Positions 7,530 to 15,691 of a DNA stretch of 64,000 bases are shown here, in pieces (within the stretch, counting starts at the first letter, position 1; the number at the start of each line of letters is the position of its first letter). The stretch covers positions 124,001-188,000 of the forward strand of contig NZ_JBIGHV010000006.1 of assembly GCF_043555835.1 (NCBI RefSeq). Direction: 5' to 3'. A program made the position numbers and the translations under genes. This DNA comes from Pelomonas parva (GTDB taxonomy: Bacteria; Pseudomonadota; Gammaproteobacteria; Burkholderiales; Burkholderiaceae_C). Under the pieces are notes generated by a model, which made no database searches, was not told the origin of the DNA, and saw only the letters and a program-made list of their open reading frames with translations.

Positions 7530-9458
7530 ATGGCCACGCCCGCCCCCACCCCGCCCGAGCGCATCCGCCTGGCCCGCCGCCAATGGCTGGACACCGGCGC
7601 CGTCGCCAGCGGCCTCATCGCCGGCCCGCTGCAGGCCAGCTGGGCGCGCTGCCGCGACTTTGGCCTCGCGCCCGAAGGCCGCCCGCAAGGCGCGCCCCAT
7701 GCCAGCGCCGCCCAGCTCGCCCGCGCGCTGGAGCACCGCCACGCGCTGATGGCCCACGCCAGGCCGGTCATGGCCTTCCTGAACGAGCAGGTGCAGGGCA
7801 GCGACAGCCTCGTGCTGCTGGCCGACGCCCACGGCCTGCTGCTGCACGCCGCCGGTGACGACGCCCACTTTGCCGACCGCGCCGCCCGCGTCGCGCTGCG
7901 CCCCGGCGCCGTGTGGAGCGAGCAATGGCGTGGCACCAACGCCATCGGCACCGCGCTGGCCGAGGGCGCCCCCGTCGTCGTGCACGCCGGGGAGCACTAC
8001 CTGGCGCGCAACGGCTTCCTCACCTGCGCCGCCGCGCCGATTGCCGACCCCGCCGGCCAGCTGCTCGGCGTGCTCGACATCTCCGGCGACCGCCGCAGCT
8101 ACCACCGCCACACGCTGGCCCTGGCCCGCAGCGGCGCCCGCATGATCGAGCACCAGCTGTTCCTGGACCGCTTCCGCGCCGGCCTCCACCTGCGCCTGCA
8201 CGCGCAGATGGAGGGCCTGGGCACCGTCACAGAGGGGCTGCTGGCGCTGAGCGAAGACGGCTGGGTCACCGGCGCCAACACCGCCGCGCTGGAGCTGCTG
8301 GGCCTGACCCGCCAGGACATCGGCGCCGCCACCGTGGAGCGCGTGCTGGGGCTGGACCTGCGCGCGCTGCTGGCGCTGGGCGCCGCGCCGCGCGCGCTGC
8401 CGCGCCCGGGCGCCACGCCGCTGTGGCTGCGCGTGGAGGCCGGCCAGACGCTGCGCCGCAGCACGCCCACCGCCCGCACCGCGCCCGTGGCACCTGCCGC
8501 CGACGCGCCCTGGCGCCCGCGCGACGCGCTGGCCGCGCTGGACACCGGCGACGCCGCCTTCAGCGCGCTGCTGGCCCGCGCCCGCAAGCTGCTCGACAAA
8601 CCCGCCATCCCGCTGCTGCTGCAGGGCGAAAGCGGCACCGGCAAGGAACTGCTCGCCAAGGCCATCCACAGCAGCAGCGCGCGGCGCGACAAGCCCTTTG
8701 TCGCCGTCAACTGCGCGGCCCTGCCCGAGACGCTGATCGAAGCCGAACTCTTCGGTTATTGCCCCGGCGCCTTCACCGGCGCCAACCGCCACGGCGCCCC
8801 CGGCCGCATCCGCGAAGCCCACGGCGGCACGCTGTTCCTGGACGAGATCGGCGACATGCCGCTGGCGATGCAGGCGCGGCTGCTGCGTGTTTTGCAGGAC
8901 CGCCAGGTCACGCCGCTGGGCGGCGGCGCGGCGGTGGCGGTGGACTTCCGCCTGCTCTGCGCCACGCACCAGCGGCTGAAGGACGAAGTGGCGGCGGGGC
9001 GCTTCCGCGAAGACCTGTATTACCGCCTCAACGGCCTGACGCTGAGCCTGCCGCCGCTGCGGGAGCGGTCGGACCTGGCTGAGCTGGTCGCCCGGCTGCT
9101 GAAGGCCGAGGCGCCGGAGCGGGCGCTGCGAGTGGATGACGAGGTGATGGCGCTGTTCAGCCGCTTCCGCTGGCCGGGGAATGTGCGGCAGCTGGCGAAT
9201 GTGGTGAGGACGGGGATGGCGCTGCTCGACGACGGCGAGGACGTGGTGACGGTGGGGCTGGTGGGGGAAGAGGTGCGTGAAGCGCCGGGCGCCGCCAGCC
9301 TTGAGTCGGTGTCAGCGGCACCCCAGTGCGGCGACCTGCGCCAATTGGCCGAGGCCCGCATCCGCGAAACGCTAGCGACCGTGGACGGCAATATGTCTGA
9401 AGCAGCGCGGCGGCTGGGGGTCAGCAGGAATACGCTGTACAGGCGGCTGCGCGGGTAG
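7530..9458 (+). CDS. Sigma-54-dependent activator, AcoR type (GAF-PAS-AAA+-Fis)
   Basis: 642 aa. ATG 7530 follows GGAG at 7521-7524. Domains in order: an N-terminal AcoR-like and GAF-type sensor (about 50-210), a PAS-like segment (about 225-290), the AAA+ domain with Walker A GESGTGKE (about 366), the sigma-54 contact loop GAFTGA (about 413) and Walker B GTLFLDEIGDM, then a Fis-type helix-turn-helix (about 600-640). The sensor probably detects acetoin, an aldehyde or an alcohol. It is divergent from the aldehyde dehydrogenase, which carries a -24/-12 promoter and is its likely target. Confidence 0.92.
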   Translation: MATPAPTPPERIRLARRQWLDTGAVASGLIAGPLQASWARCRDFGLAPEGRPQGAPHASAAQLARALEHRHALMAHARPVMAFLNEQVQGSDSLVLLADAHGLLLHAAGDDAHFADRAARVALRPGAVWSEQWRGTNAIGTALAEGAPVVVHAGEHYLARNGFLTCAAAPIADPAGQLLGVLDISGDRRSYHRHTLALARSGARMIEHQLFLDRFRAGLHLRLHAQMEGLGTVTEGLLALSEDGWVTGANTAALELLGLTRQDIGAATVERVLGLDLRALLALGAAPRALPRPGATPLWLRVEAGQTLRRSTPTARTAPVAPAADAPWRPRDALAALDTGDAAFSALLARARKLLDKPAIPLLLQGESGTGKELLAKAIHSSSARRDKPFVAVNCAALPETLIEAELFGYCPGAFTGANRHGAPGRIREAHGGTLFLDEIGDMPLAMQARLLRVLQDRQVTPLGGGAAVAVDFRLLCATHQRLKDEVAAGRFREDLYYRLNGLTLSLPPLRERSDLAELVARLLKAEAPERALRVDDEVMALFSRFRWPGNVRQLANVVRTGMALLDDGEDVVTVGLVGEEVREAPGAASLESVSAAPQCGDLRQLAEARIRETLATVDGNMSEAARRLGVSRNTLYRRLRG

Positions 9459-9554
9459 CACTCGCGGTGGAGGGCTCTAGCTTTGAGCGCAGCAGTCAGC
9501 CCGCCGCCGTCTTCCGATCGAGACAATTGCCCGCGGCCCCCTGGCCCAAAGCCC

Positions 9555-9654
9555 GATAGCCTGCTGGCCGATCGGTGGCTGGGCGGGCGATCTATATTCG
9601 ACACCGAATAGCAGGAGGCTTGAGCATGACGACGATTCAGATCACGTTGCCGGA
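9555..9654 (+). repeat. Toxin-antitoxin promoter repeat, copy A
   Basis: About 100 bp from GATAGCCT to the eighth antitoxin codons recur with few changes at 10492-10589. The shared part includes the palindrome, the ribosome site GCAGGAGG and the first codons of the antitoxin. This shows a tandem duplication of the whole toxin-antitoxin unit. Confidence 0.85.
9595..9610. promoter_or_regulatory. Toxin-antitoxin operator palindrome, copy A
   Basis: TATTCG-ACAC-CGAATA is a perfect 6-bp inverted repeat ending 15 bp before the antitoxin ATG, overlapping a TATATT -10-like box (9593-9598). The same palindrome occurs before the second antitoxin, so it is the likely autoregulatory operator. Confidence 0.6.
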
Positions 9655-9868
9655 CGCGCTGGCCCAGGAGGCCGCGCAGGCGGGGCTGCTCTCGCCGCAG
9701 AAGATGGAGCGCATCTTGCGCGAGCAGTTGCGTGCCGAGCGGCTGGAGCGCATGCAGGCGGCGCGTACCGCGCTGGCGGCCGAGCCACTGGCGCCGATGA
9801 CGCCCGAGGAAGTCGGCGCCGAGATCGAGGCTTACCGGGCGGAGCAGCGGCGTGCGGCTGGTTCTTGA
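9626..9868 (+). CDS. Antitoxin of a PIN-toxin pair (copy A)
   Basis: 80 aa. ATG 9626 follows AGGAGG. The N-terminus TTIQITLPDALAQEA resembles a short beta strand plus helix of ribbon-helix-helix-like antitoxins; the C-terminal half is Glu/Arg-rich and would wrap the toxin. It overlaps the PIN toxin by 17 nt, the usual order for such operons. The likely job is to neutralise the neighbouring RNase and repress the operon through the upstream palindrome. The fold assignment is inferred from context and start sequence. Confidence 0.75.
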   Translation: MTTIQITLPDALAQEAAQAGLLSPQKMERILREQLRAERLERMQAARTALAAEPLAPMTPEEVGAEIEAYRAEQRRAAGS

Positions 9869-10298
9869 CACGAACACGGCGCTCTCGGGGCTGCTGTGGG
9901 GCGGCACGCCGGGGCGCCTGATCGATGCGGCCGAGGCCACTCGCGTGGAGTTGCTCAGCAGCGCGGCGCTGCTCGCGGAGTTGCAAGGCGTGCTCATGCG
10001 GGAGAAGTTCGTCGGGCAGTTGGCCCGCCGAGGGCTGTCGGTGGCGGATGTGTTTGATGGCTATGCGGCCTTGGTCACGCTCGTCACACCGGCCGCCATC
10101 GCGCCCACCATCGTGCGCGACCCGGCGGACGATCAGGTGCTGGCCGCCGCCCTGGCCGCCCGCGCCGATGCCATCGTCTCGGGCGACGCCCATTTGCTGG
10201 ACCTCAAGCAGTTCCAAGGCATCCCCATCGTGTCCACCGCCGAGGCGCTGTTGCGCATCGCGGCATCAGGCGAGCCAGGGGGAACGGGCAAGACCTGA
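9852..10298 (+). CDS. PIN-domain toxin, putative toxin component family (copy A)
   Basis: 148 aa with a GTG start inside the antitoxin frame. The PIN signature residues are readable: LVLDTN (first Asp), the Glu in LLAELQGVL, the Asp pair in VRDPADDQVLAAAL and the Asp in AIVSGDAHLL. PIN toxins are Mg2+-dependent endoribonucleases that cleave tRNA, rRNA or mRNA when released from antitoxin. This copy appears intact, unlike the downstream one. Confidence 0.88.
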   Translation: MRLVLDTNTALSGLLWGGTPGRLIDAAEATRVELLSSAALLAELQGVLMREKFVGQLARRGLSVADVFDGYAALVTLVTPAAIAPTIVRDPADDQVLAAALAARADAIVSGDAHLLDLKQFQGIPIVSTAEALLRIAASGEPGGTGKT

Positions 10299-10491
10299 CG
10301 CAGCCGGCGTCGACGCACCCGCTCACCGACGGGCCGCTCTTCGGCCCCGTCCCCTCGCAACCCCGCTCCTCAGCGGCTAGAAGAGGTTGGCCGAGGCTTC
10401 TTGTTTGAAGAAGAGGGGAAGCGCAGGCCAGGCTGGATCTGTGGAGTTCAAGTTAGGCATTCAGAATAAAGACTTGGCCCCGGGCCCCCGC
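10299..10491. other. Intergenic spacer between the two toxin-antitoxin units
   Basis: No gene is seen in these bases. The right flank leads into the second copy of the promoter repeat. A short GGGCCG/CGGCCC pairing near 10336-10355 could help end the first transcript but has no T run. Confidence 0.5.
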
Positions 10492-10589
10492 GATAGCCTC
10501 CTGGCTGATCGGTGGCGGGGCAAGGTCAATATTCGACGCCGAATAGCAGGAGGCTTGAGCATGACGACCATTCAGATTGACTTGCCGGA
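10492..10589 (+). repeat. Toxin-antitoxin promoter repeat, copy B
   Basis: This is the second copy of the element at 9555-9654, differing by scattered substitutions and small indels. It covers the operator, ribosome site and first antitoxin codons. Confidence 0.85.
10530..10545. promoter_or_regulatory. Toxin-antitoxin operator palindrome, copy B
   Basis: TATTCG-ACGC-CGAATA. The arms are identical to copy A and only the spacer differs by one base, so either antitoxin could bind both operators. Confidence 0.6.
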
Positions 10590-10881
10590 TGCGATGGCCC
10601 GCGCCGCGCGTGATGCAGGGCTGTTGACGCCACAGGCACTGCAGCGGCTGCTCGCCGATGCGCTGGATCGCCAGCAGGCGGCGCGCGAGTTGATGCAACT
10701 GGCGGACCGGGTGGCCGCAGCGGGCATCGCGCCGATGTCAATGGATGAGATCAATGCGGAAGTGAAGGCCGCTCGCGCCGAGCACCGCGCGGCGTTGGCT
10801 CAGCAAGCCGAAGGCGCCGCCGCGCTTGAGGAGGCGCAGCAGGAGCAAGGGCCGCGGGATCAGCGTGCGCGCGGTCATTGA
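10561..10881 (+). CDS. Antitoxin of a PIN-toxin pair (copy B)
   Basis: 106 aa. ATG 10561 has the same AGGAGGCTTGAGC leader as copy A. The N-terminus TTIQIDLPDAMARAA matches copy A closely; the middle and C-terminus diverge and are longer (Glu/Gln-rich end). Its toxin partner is broken, so this may be an orphan antitoxin kept to repress copy A or simply a decaying remnant. It overlaps the start of the toxin pseudogene by 17 nt. Confidence 0.72.
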   Translation: MTTIQIDLPDAMARAARDAGLLTPQALQRLLADALDRQQAARELMQLADRVAAAGIAPMSMDEINAEVKAARAEHRAALAQQAEGAAALEEAQQEQGPRDQRARGH

Positions 10882-11216
10882 CACGAATGTGTTGCTGGCC
10901 GGGCTGCTGTGGCACGGCCCACCGCACGCGCTCTTGTTGCACCTGGAGGCGGGCGGGCTGACGCTGCTGAGCAGCTCGGCCCTGCTGGTGGAGTTGCAGC
11001 GGGTGCGGCGCTGGCTGAGGTCCATGAGCCGGCGCCCTGAACGAGCCGGTGTGCCGAGACCCGGACGACGACAAGCTCCTCGCCCTCGCCCGCAGTGCCC
11101 GTGCGGCCTGCATCGTCTCGGGCGACGACGATCTACTCTCGCTACAGCGCTTTGATGACATCCCGATCCTCACTCCCGCCCAGGCCTTGCAGCAGTTGGG
11201 ACTGCGTCAGCAATAG
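10865..11216 (+). pseudogene. Broken PIN-domain toxin (copy B)
   Basis: The first 46 or so codons from GTG 10865 read as an intact PIN start: RAVIDTNVLLAGLLW, then LLSSSALLVELQRV. After about 11005 this frame becomes Arg-rich nonsense. The true C-terminal half reads in another frame (CRDPDDDKLLALAR, then CIVSGDDDLLSLQRF), ending at TAG 11214-11216. Compared with copy A about 90 bp of the middle are missing, and at least one more frame change lies near 11036. The catalytic aspartates are split between frames, so no active toxin is expected. Confidence 0.82.
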
Positions 11217-11402
11217 GCCCCGGGGACCGGAAGCAGACGGAGACGGGCGCCAAGCCAGGTTGGATAGGCGGGAGTCCCACTAGGGGGCAGGGCCCTAGCA
11301 TTTGAGACCCTCCGCCCTGGCCGTGATCTTGACGGTCTCCTACACCTTCATGGCCATGCTTGGCCTCTACGCGTAAGCCGCGCGGACTGCAATACTCGGC
11401 GC

Positions 11403-12074
11403 ATGAAGATCGCCGCGCTGACCCTCCTTGCAGTCGCCTTCGCCGCTCAGGCACAAGACCTCAAGTACGACCCGAACAGCCCTGCCGCCCTTGAAGCGAA
11501 GGCCAAATACGACGGCTACGAACGGGATGGCAAGGCGCTGAAAACGTTGGAGCTGTACAAGGAGCTTGAGCGCCTGGACGTGGCTAAGAAGTTCCGGATG
11601 TCGTTGCTCACCAAGCCGGAAGAGATGATGGCCGCCGTCTTCAGCATGGATGACAACGACATGCGCGCCATCTCGTACAGCACGGTGCTGCAGAAGCGCG
11701 GTGAGGCTGGCGATCCCTACGCCTCGTTCTATTTCGCCGTTCGTCAGTGGGACTACTGCGTCAAGCTTGACAAGCAGACTGGCGATTCATGGGCAAAGCA
11801 GGCGAAAGAGTGCTGGCAAGGCGCGATGCCCGCGTTCAAAAGAGCATCGGACGCCCAAATCGCCGACGCCACCTTCAATATTGCTCGGCTCTACCAAAAC
11901 GGCTTCGGCGTTACGCCGTCGAAACTGGCCGCTGCTGAATGGTTCGTCAAGGCGGCGGATCAGTACAACAAGCAGAAGGATCGGGACGAGGCCCTCACGG
12001 CCCTGGAAAGCGCACTCAATCTAGTACCCGACCATCCCGCTGCTCTGCGTCTTCGCAAGGCAATGCTCAAGTAG
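11403..12074 (+). CDS. Secreted Sel1/TPR-like repeat protein
   Basis: 223 aa. The signal peptide covers residues 1-17 (ends AAQAQ). The middle is helical and charged. Residues of about 155-190 hold a Sel1-like repeat (FNIARLYQNGFGVTPSKLAAA), followed by a tetratricopeptide-like helix pair near the end. Such repeats are protein-interaction scaffolds in the periplasm. Codon use is visibly less GC-rich than in neighbouring zwf, consistent with an accessory gene. The partner is unknown. Confidence 0.65.
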   Translation: MKIAALTLLAVAFAAQAQDLKYDPNSPAALEAKAKYDGYERDGKALKTLELYKELERLDVAKKFRMSLLTKPEEMMAAVFSMDDNDMRAISYSTVLQKRGEAGDPYASFYFAVRQWDYCVKLDKQTGDSWAKQAKECWQGAMPAFKRASDAQIADATFNIARLYQNGFGVTPSKLAAAEWFVKAADQYNKQKDRDEALTALESALNLVPDHPAALRLRKAMLK

Positions 12075-12091
12075 GGGCCGCTGCGCGGCCC
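12075..12091 (+). terminator. Hairpin directly behind the Sel1-like gene
   Basis: GGGCCGC-TGC-GCGGCCC is a perfect 7-bp stem beginning at the first base after the stop codon. No T run follows, so intrinsic termination is doubtful. The rest of the gap to zwf (up to 12322) shows only G/C-rich sequence without a gene. Confidence 0.4.
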
Positions 12092-12322
12092 GCGCTACGC
12101 GTGCGGGTTCGGGGTCAGCAGGGGTTCGCGGCGGTTCGGGGTCCAAAAACCTAAACCCTCCCGAGGTGCGACCATTCCATGCCACCACCCCAGGATGGGC
12201 TCGCCGGAACATGGATTTGAGACCTGCCCCCCGAACCTGCGCCCCGCTGCGCCGAGCCGCCCCGTGGTTCGATCTTTGCTAGCCCTTCCTGCGTTGTGGC
12301 TGACCGCAGGAGCACCTCGAAC

Positions 12323-13786
12323 ATGGCAAAGATTTCCCCCGGCGTTGGGCCGCGCTTACCTCAGGTGGTGGTGCTGTTCGGCGCCACCGGCGACCTGGCC
12401 AAGCGCAAACTGCTGCCGGGGCTCTTCCACCTGTGCACGGCGGGCTTTCTGCCGGACTACCGGATCATCGGCGTGTCGCTGGATGACATGGACACCGCCG
12501 CCTTTGGCGCGCTGACGCGGCAGGCCCTGGCGCAGTTCTTCAATCGCCCGGTGGCTGACGCCGACTGGGCCGCGTTTGCCGCGAAGCTGGAGTACGTGCC
12601 GCTCGCGGCCGGCCCTGCCGCCCTGGCCGAGGCCGCCGCGCGCGCCGAAGCCGCCATTGGCGGCGAAAGCGAGCGCCTGCACTACCTGAGCGTGCCACCC
12701 AACGCGGCCCTCTCGGCCGTGAAGGTGCTGGGCGAAGCCGGCCTGGTGGCCCATGCGCGCATCGTGATGGAGAAGCCCTTCGGCACAGACCTGGCGAGTG
12801 CCGTCAAGCTCAACCGCGCCGTGCACGAGGTGTTCGCCGAAGACCAGGTCTTCCGCATCGACCACTTCCTGGGCAAGGAGCCGGCGCAGAACATCCTGGC
12901 CTTCCGCTTTGCCAACGGGCTGTTCGAGCCGATCTGGAACCGCAACTTCATCGACCACGTGCAGATCGACGTGCCCGAGACGCTGGGCCTGGGGCAGCGC
13001 AGTGCGTTCTACGAGCAGACCGGCGCCTACCGCGACATGGTGGTGACGCACCTGTTCCAGATCCTCGGCTTCATGGCCATGGAGCCGCCCACCTCGCTGG
13101 AGCCCGAGCCCATCAGCGAGGAGAAGAACAAGGTCTTCCGCAGCATGCTGCCCATCCAGCCCGCCGACGTGGTGCGTGGCCAGTACAGCGGCTACCGCGA
13201 CGAGCCCGGCGTGGACCCGCAGAGCGAGACCGAGACCTTCATCGCCCTCAAGTGCTACATCGACAACTGGCGCTGGGCGGGCGTGCCCTTCTTCCTGCGC
13301 ACCGGCAAGCGCATGGCGGAGGGCCAGCGCATCATCTCCATCGCCTTCCGCGAGCCGCCCAAGAGCATGTTCCCGCCCGGCAGCGGCGTCGGTGCGCAGG
13401 GGCCCGACCACCTGACCTTCGACCTCGCCGATGCCAGCAAGATGAGCCTGAGCTTCTACGGCAAGCGCCCCGGCCCCGGCATGCGGCTCGACAAGCTGAG
13501 CCTGCAGTTCGCCATGCACGACACCGGCCTGGCCGGCGAGGTGCTGGAGGCCTACGAACGCCTGATCCTCGACGCCATGAAGGGCGACCACACGCTGTTC
13601 TGTACCGCCGAGGGCATCGAGCGCCTGTGGGAGGTGTCGACCGCCCTGCTGGAGTCGCCGCCGCCCGTGCGCCTGTACGAACCCGGCAGCTGGGGCCCGA
13701 AGTCCGTCCACCAACTCATCGCCCCGCATGCGTGGCGGCTGCCCTTCGAGCGGGCCTGGCGCAGCCCGAACAAGGCGGGGGGCTGA
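12323..13786 (+). CDS. zwf: Glucose-6-phosphate 1-dehydrogenase
   Basis: 487 aa, the usual length. ATG 12323 lies 9 nt behind AGGAGC; an in-frame GTG at 12296 is less likely. It oxidises glucose-6-phosphate to 6-phosphogluconolactone with NAD(P)+, feeding the Entner-Doudoroff and pentose phosphate routes. Landmarks are the nucleotide-binding GATGDLAKRKL near the start, MEKPFGTDL, and the substrate/catalytic motif RIDHFLGKE (residues 178-186, with Phe where Tyr is common). Unlike many relatives it is not flanked by pgl, edd or hexR. Confidence 0.96.
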   Translation: MAKISPGVGPRLPQVVVLFGATGDLAKRKLLPGLFHLCTAGFLPDYRIIGVSLDDMDTAAFGALTRQALAQFFNRPVADADWAAFAAKLEYVPLAAGPAALAEAAARAEAAIGGESERLHYLSVPPNAALSAVKVLGEAGLVAHARIVMEKPFGTDLASAVKLNRAVHEVFAEDQVFRIDHFLGKEPAQNILAFRFANGLFEPIWNRNFIDHVQIDVPETLGLGQRSAFYEQTGAYRDMVVTHLFQILGFMAMEPPTSLEPEPISEEKNKVFRSMLPIQPADVVRGQYSGYRDEPGVDPQSETETFIALKCYIDNWRWAGVPFFLRTGKRMAEGQRIISIAFREPPKSMFPPGSGVGAQGPDHLTFDLADASKMSLSFYGKRPGPGMRLDKLSLQFAMHDTGLAGEVLEAYERLILDAMKGDHTLFCTAEGIERLWEVSTALLESPPPVRLYEPGSWGPKSVHQLIAPHAWRLPFERAWRSPNKAGG

Positions 13787-13809
13787 GAAACCGGTGCTGT
13801 GAGCACCGT

Positions 13810-14091
13810 TCAATGGGAATGGGCCCCCGAAGCCGCCCCCGCCGCAGCCTCCGCCCTGGCCTGGCAATGCTTGGCCATCATGCCCGGCGCACTGGCCGCT
13901 CGGCCGGGTTCAGCGGCGTGCTTGCTGCACATCTCGTCCATCCTGCCTTTCATGCCGCCGCCTTTGCCGGCGGCGGCCTCGGTGGGCGCACCGGCCCCGT
14001 CATGAGCCGAGTGCGCCGACGGTGTGGGCGCCGTGGCGGCGCAGCCGGCCAGGGCCAGCAGCAGGATGGGAACGGTGGCGTAGACATGCAT
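13810..14091 (-). CDS. Small predicted lipoprotein
   Basis: 93 aa. ATG at 14091-14089 is preceded by AGGAAGG. The N-terminus ends in a lipobox LALAGC, so the mature protein starts at Cys and is lipidated. The remainder is rich in Ala, His, Met and Gly (HSAHDGAG, GKGGGMKGRMDEMC, MMAKHC). The many His/Met/Cys could bind metal such as copper, but no named family is recognised. It is convergent with zwf. Confidence 0.6.
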   Translation of the reverse strand: MHVYATVPILLLALAGCAATAPTPSAHSAHDGAGAPTEAAAGKGGGMKGRMDEMCSKHAAEPGRAASAPGMMAKHCQARAEAAAGAASGAHSH

Positions 14092-14278
14092 GGCAGGCCT
14101 TCCTGGTGACGGTGGCCCAGCATGTGCCGAGCGACGGGCGGCCTTCTTGATGCGCGTCAACCCCTTCAAGGCCGGTAGGTTGGGTGAAGGGAATGCGGCA
14201 ACCGATGCCGGCGGACGCAGTTGCCAAATTGGGTAGATTTGCGACCCCGAACCGGCGAGCCCGCCGACCGACGCCACG

Positions 14279-15388
14279 ATGCCCGAGATCCTTTCGTTTT
14301 GCGCCGCCGTGCTCGGCGCCTTCATGGCAGTTCCGCTGCTGGCCCTGCGGCGCCAGCGAGCCGCGAACTTCTGGCTGGGCATGTGCGTGCTCTCGCTGTC
14401 GCTGCTGTCGTTTGCCAGCACGCCGGCCTACCGGGCGCATCCCGAGTGGTTCGGCTTGCTGGACTGGCCTGTCGCCGCTGTCGGCCCGTTCTATCACTGC
14501 TATGTGCGAAGCATGATCGGGCTTGGCAACGGCCGGCGGCAGGCCTGGCATTTCCTGCCGTTGCTGGTGGAGTTGGGCCTGCTCATCCGCCACAGCGTTT
14601 TCGATATCCCCTTCGATTTCAGGCCGTTCTTCATCGCCTGCGAGGTCATGGCCACGGGCTATGCCGTGGCCGCGGTGATCCGGTTGCAGATTTACCGCCG
14701 GCAGCTGCTGCAGAACTACTCGTCCCTGAAGAATCGGGATCTCACCTGGCTCAGCTGGTTGAGCTTGCTGGTGGTGGCGATCATGTTGAACTGGGTTCTC
14801 GCCGCCTTGTTCCACGGCGTCTGGGATTGGCTGCTCTTGTTGAACAGGGTGTTGATCCTGTATTTCGTGGGCTGGTTCGGGCTGCGCCATGCCGGGGTAT
14901 TCGTGCCGGGTGCCGATTTCACGCAACCCGGCGTTGCCGCAGACAGCCCGCCTGTCGAATCAGCCTGCCCGCCCGCCGCCGAGGCCGAGTCGCCGAAATA
15001 TGCGCGCTCCGGCATGAATCAGGAGTTGGCCGCCACCATCGGCCAAAGGCTCGCGGACCGCGTATCTCGCCACCAGGATTTCCTGGAAAGCGATTTGACG
15101 CTGGCCGACCTGGCCGAACGCATCGGCACCTCGCCGCAATTGCTGTCCCAGTATCTGAACGACAGGTTGGGGCTGAACTTCTTCGACTACATCAACAACC
15201 TGCGCGTGACTCAGGTGCAGCGGCTGATGGCCGACCCCGCCAACCGCGCGGCCACGCTGCTCGACCTCGCCTTCGCCGCCGGCTTCAACTCCAAGTCCAC
15301 CTTCAACACGGCCTTCCGCAAGATCGGCGGCATGACGCCGTCCGAATGGCGGCGGCTGAACCTGCCGGCGGCCGAGCCGATCCGCTGA
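14279..15388 (+). CDS. Membrane-anchored AraC-family transcriptional regulator
   Basis: 369 aa. Residues 1-205 contain about six or seven hydrophobic helices (first at 5-22, last near 185-205). A linker follows, then an AraC-type double helix-turn-helix at about 265-360: LADLAERIGTSPQLLSQYLN, then DLAFAAGFNSKSTFNTAFRK. This is the membrane-sensor class of AraC regulators, which probably respond to an envelope or extracellular signal. It lies 78 nt upstream of the MNIO operon on the same strand, which suggests it controls that operon (inference). Confidence 0.85.
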   Translation: MPEILSFCAAVLGAFMAVPLLALRRQRAANFWLGMCVLSLSLLSFASTPAYRAHPEWFGLLDWPVAAVGPFYHCYVRSMIGLGNGRRQAWHFLPLLVELGLLIRHSVFDIPFDFRPFFIACEVMATGYAVAAVIRLQIYRRQLLQNYSSLKNRDLTWLSWLSLLVVAIMLNWVLAALFHGVWDWLLLLNRVLILYFVGWFGLRHAGVFVPGADFTQPGVAADSPPVESACPPAAEAESPKYARSGMNQELAATIGQRLADRVSRHQDFLESDLTLADLAERIGTSPQLLSQYLNDRLGLNFFDYINNLRVTQVQRLMADPANRAATLLDLAFAAGFNSKSTFNTAFRKIGGMTPSEWRRLNLPAAEPIR

Positions 15389-15466
15389 GACGACGCCGCA
15401 CGTCATCCGCTTCGAGACTGCCTCCTGCCCCTGTTTCCGTGAGGGGTTCAAACCAGGAGACATTGA

Positions 15467-15691
15467 ATGAAAAAGTTGTTTTCCAGCCGACTGGCAGTGG
15501 CGGTCAATGCGGCCTTTGTGGCGACGGTTGTCTTGTCCGCGTGCGCCAACCCGGCGGAGAAATCCGACAAGCAGAATCTGTCGTCCGAAGAAGCTGCTCG
15601 CCTGGCCACCGAAAAACGGGAGGCCGACCAAAAGCGCGCTCGCGCTGGACAGCATCGTCAACTGCCGTCTGGGGTTTGCGGTCAACAGTGA
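15467..15691 (+). CDS. Lipoprotein-like small protein, putative MNIO substrate precursor
   Basis: 74 aa, ATG behind AGGAG. Residues 1-25 form a signal peptide with lipobox VLSAC, giving Cys26 as lipid site. A charged helical stretch follows (SSEEAARLATEKREADQK), then an Arg/Gln-rich tail with a second Cys near the end. It overlaps the MNIO maturase start (GTG/TGA, 15688-15691), the position where bufferin- and HvfA-type precursors sit. It lacks the repeated EGKCG of HvfA and the Cys pattern of DUF2282 (BufA). The tail has poor third-position GC (8 of 18) whereas the +1 frame from 15636 has 17 of 20, so the true C-terminus may be the alternative ending NSDD at 15698. The role is inferred from position. 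Confidence 0.6.
   Translation: MKKLFSSRLAVAVNAAFVATVVLSACANPAEKSDKQNLSSEEAARLATEKREADQKRARAGQHRQLPSGVCGQQ

Noticed and set aside
15467..15691. Assignment of the small gene as HvfA or BufA
   Set aside because: There are no EGKCG repeats and no DUF2282-like Cys pairs. Position alone does not justify the name.
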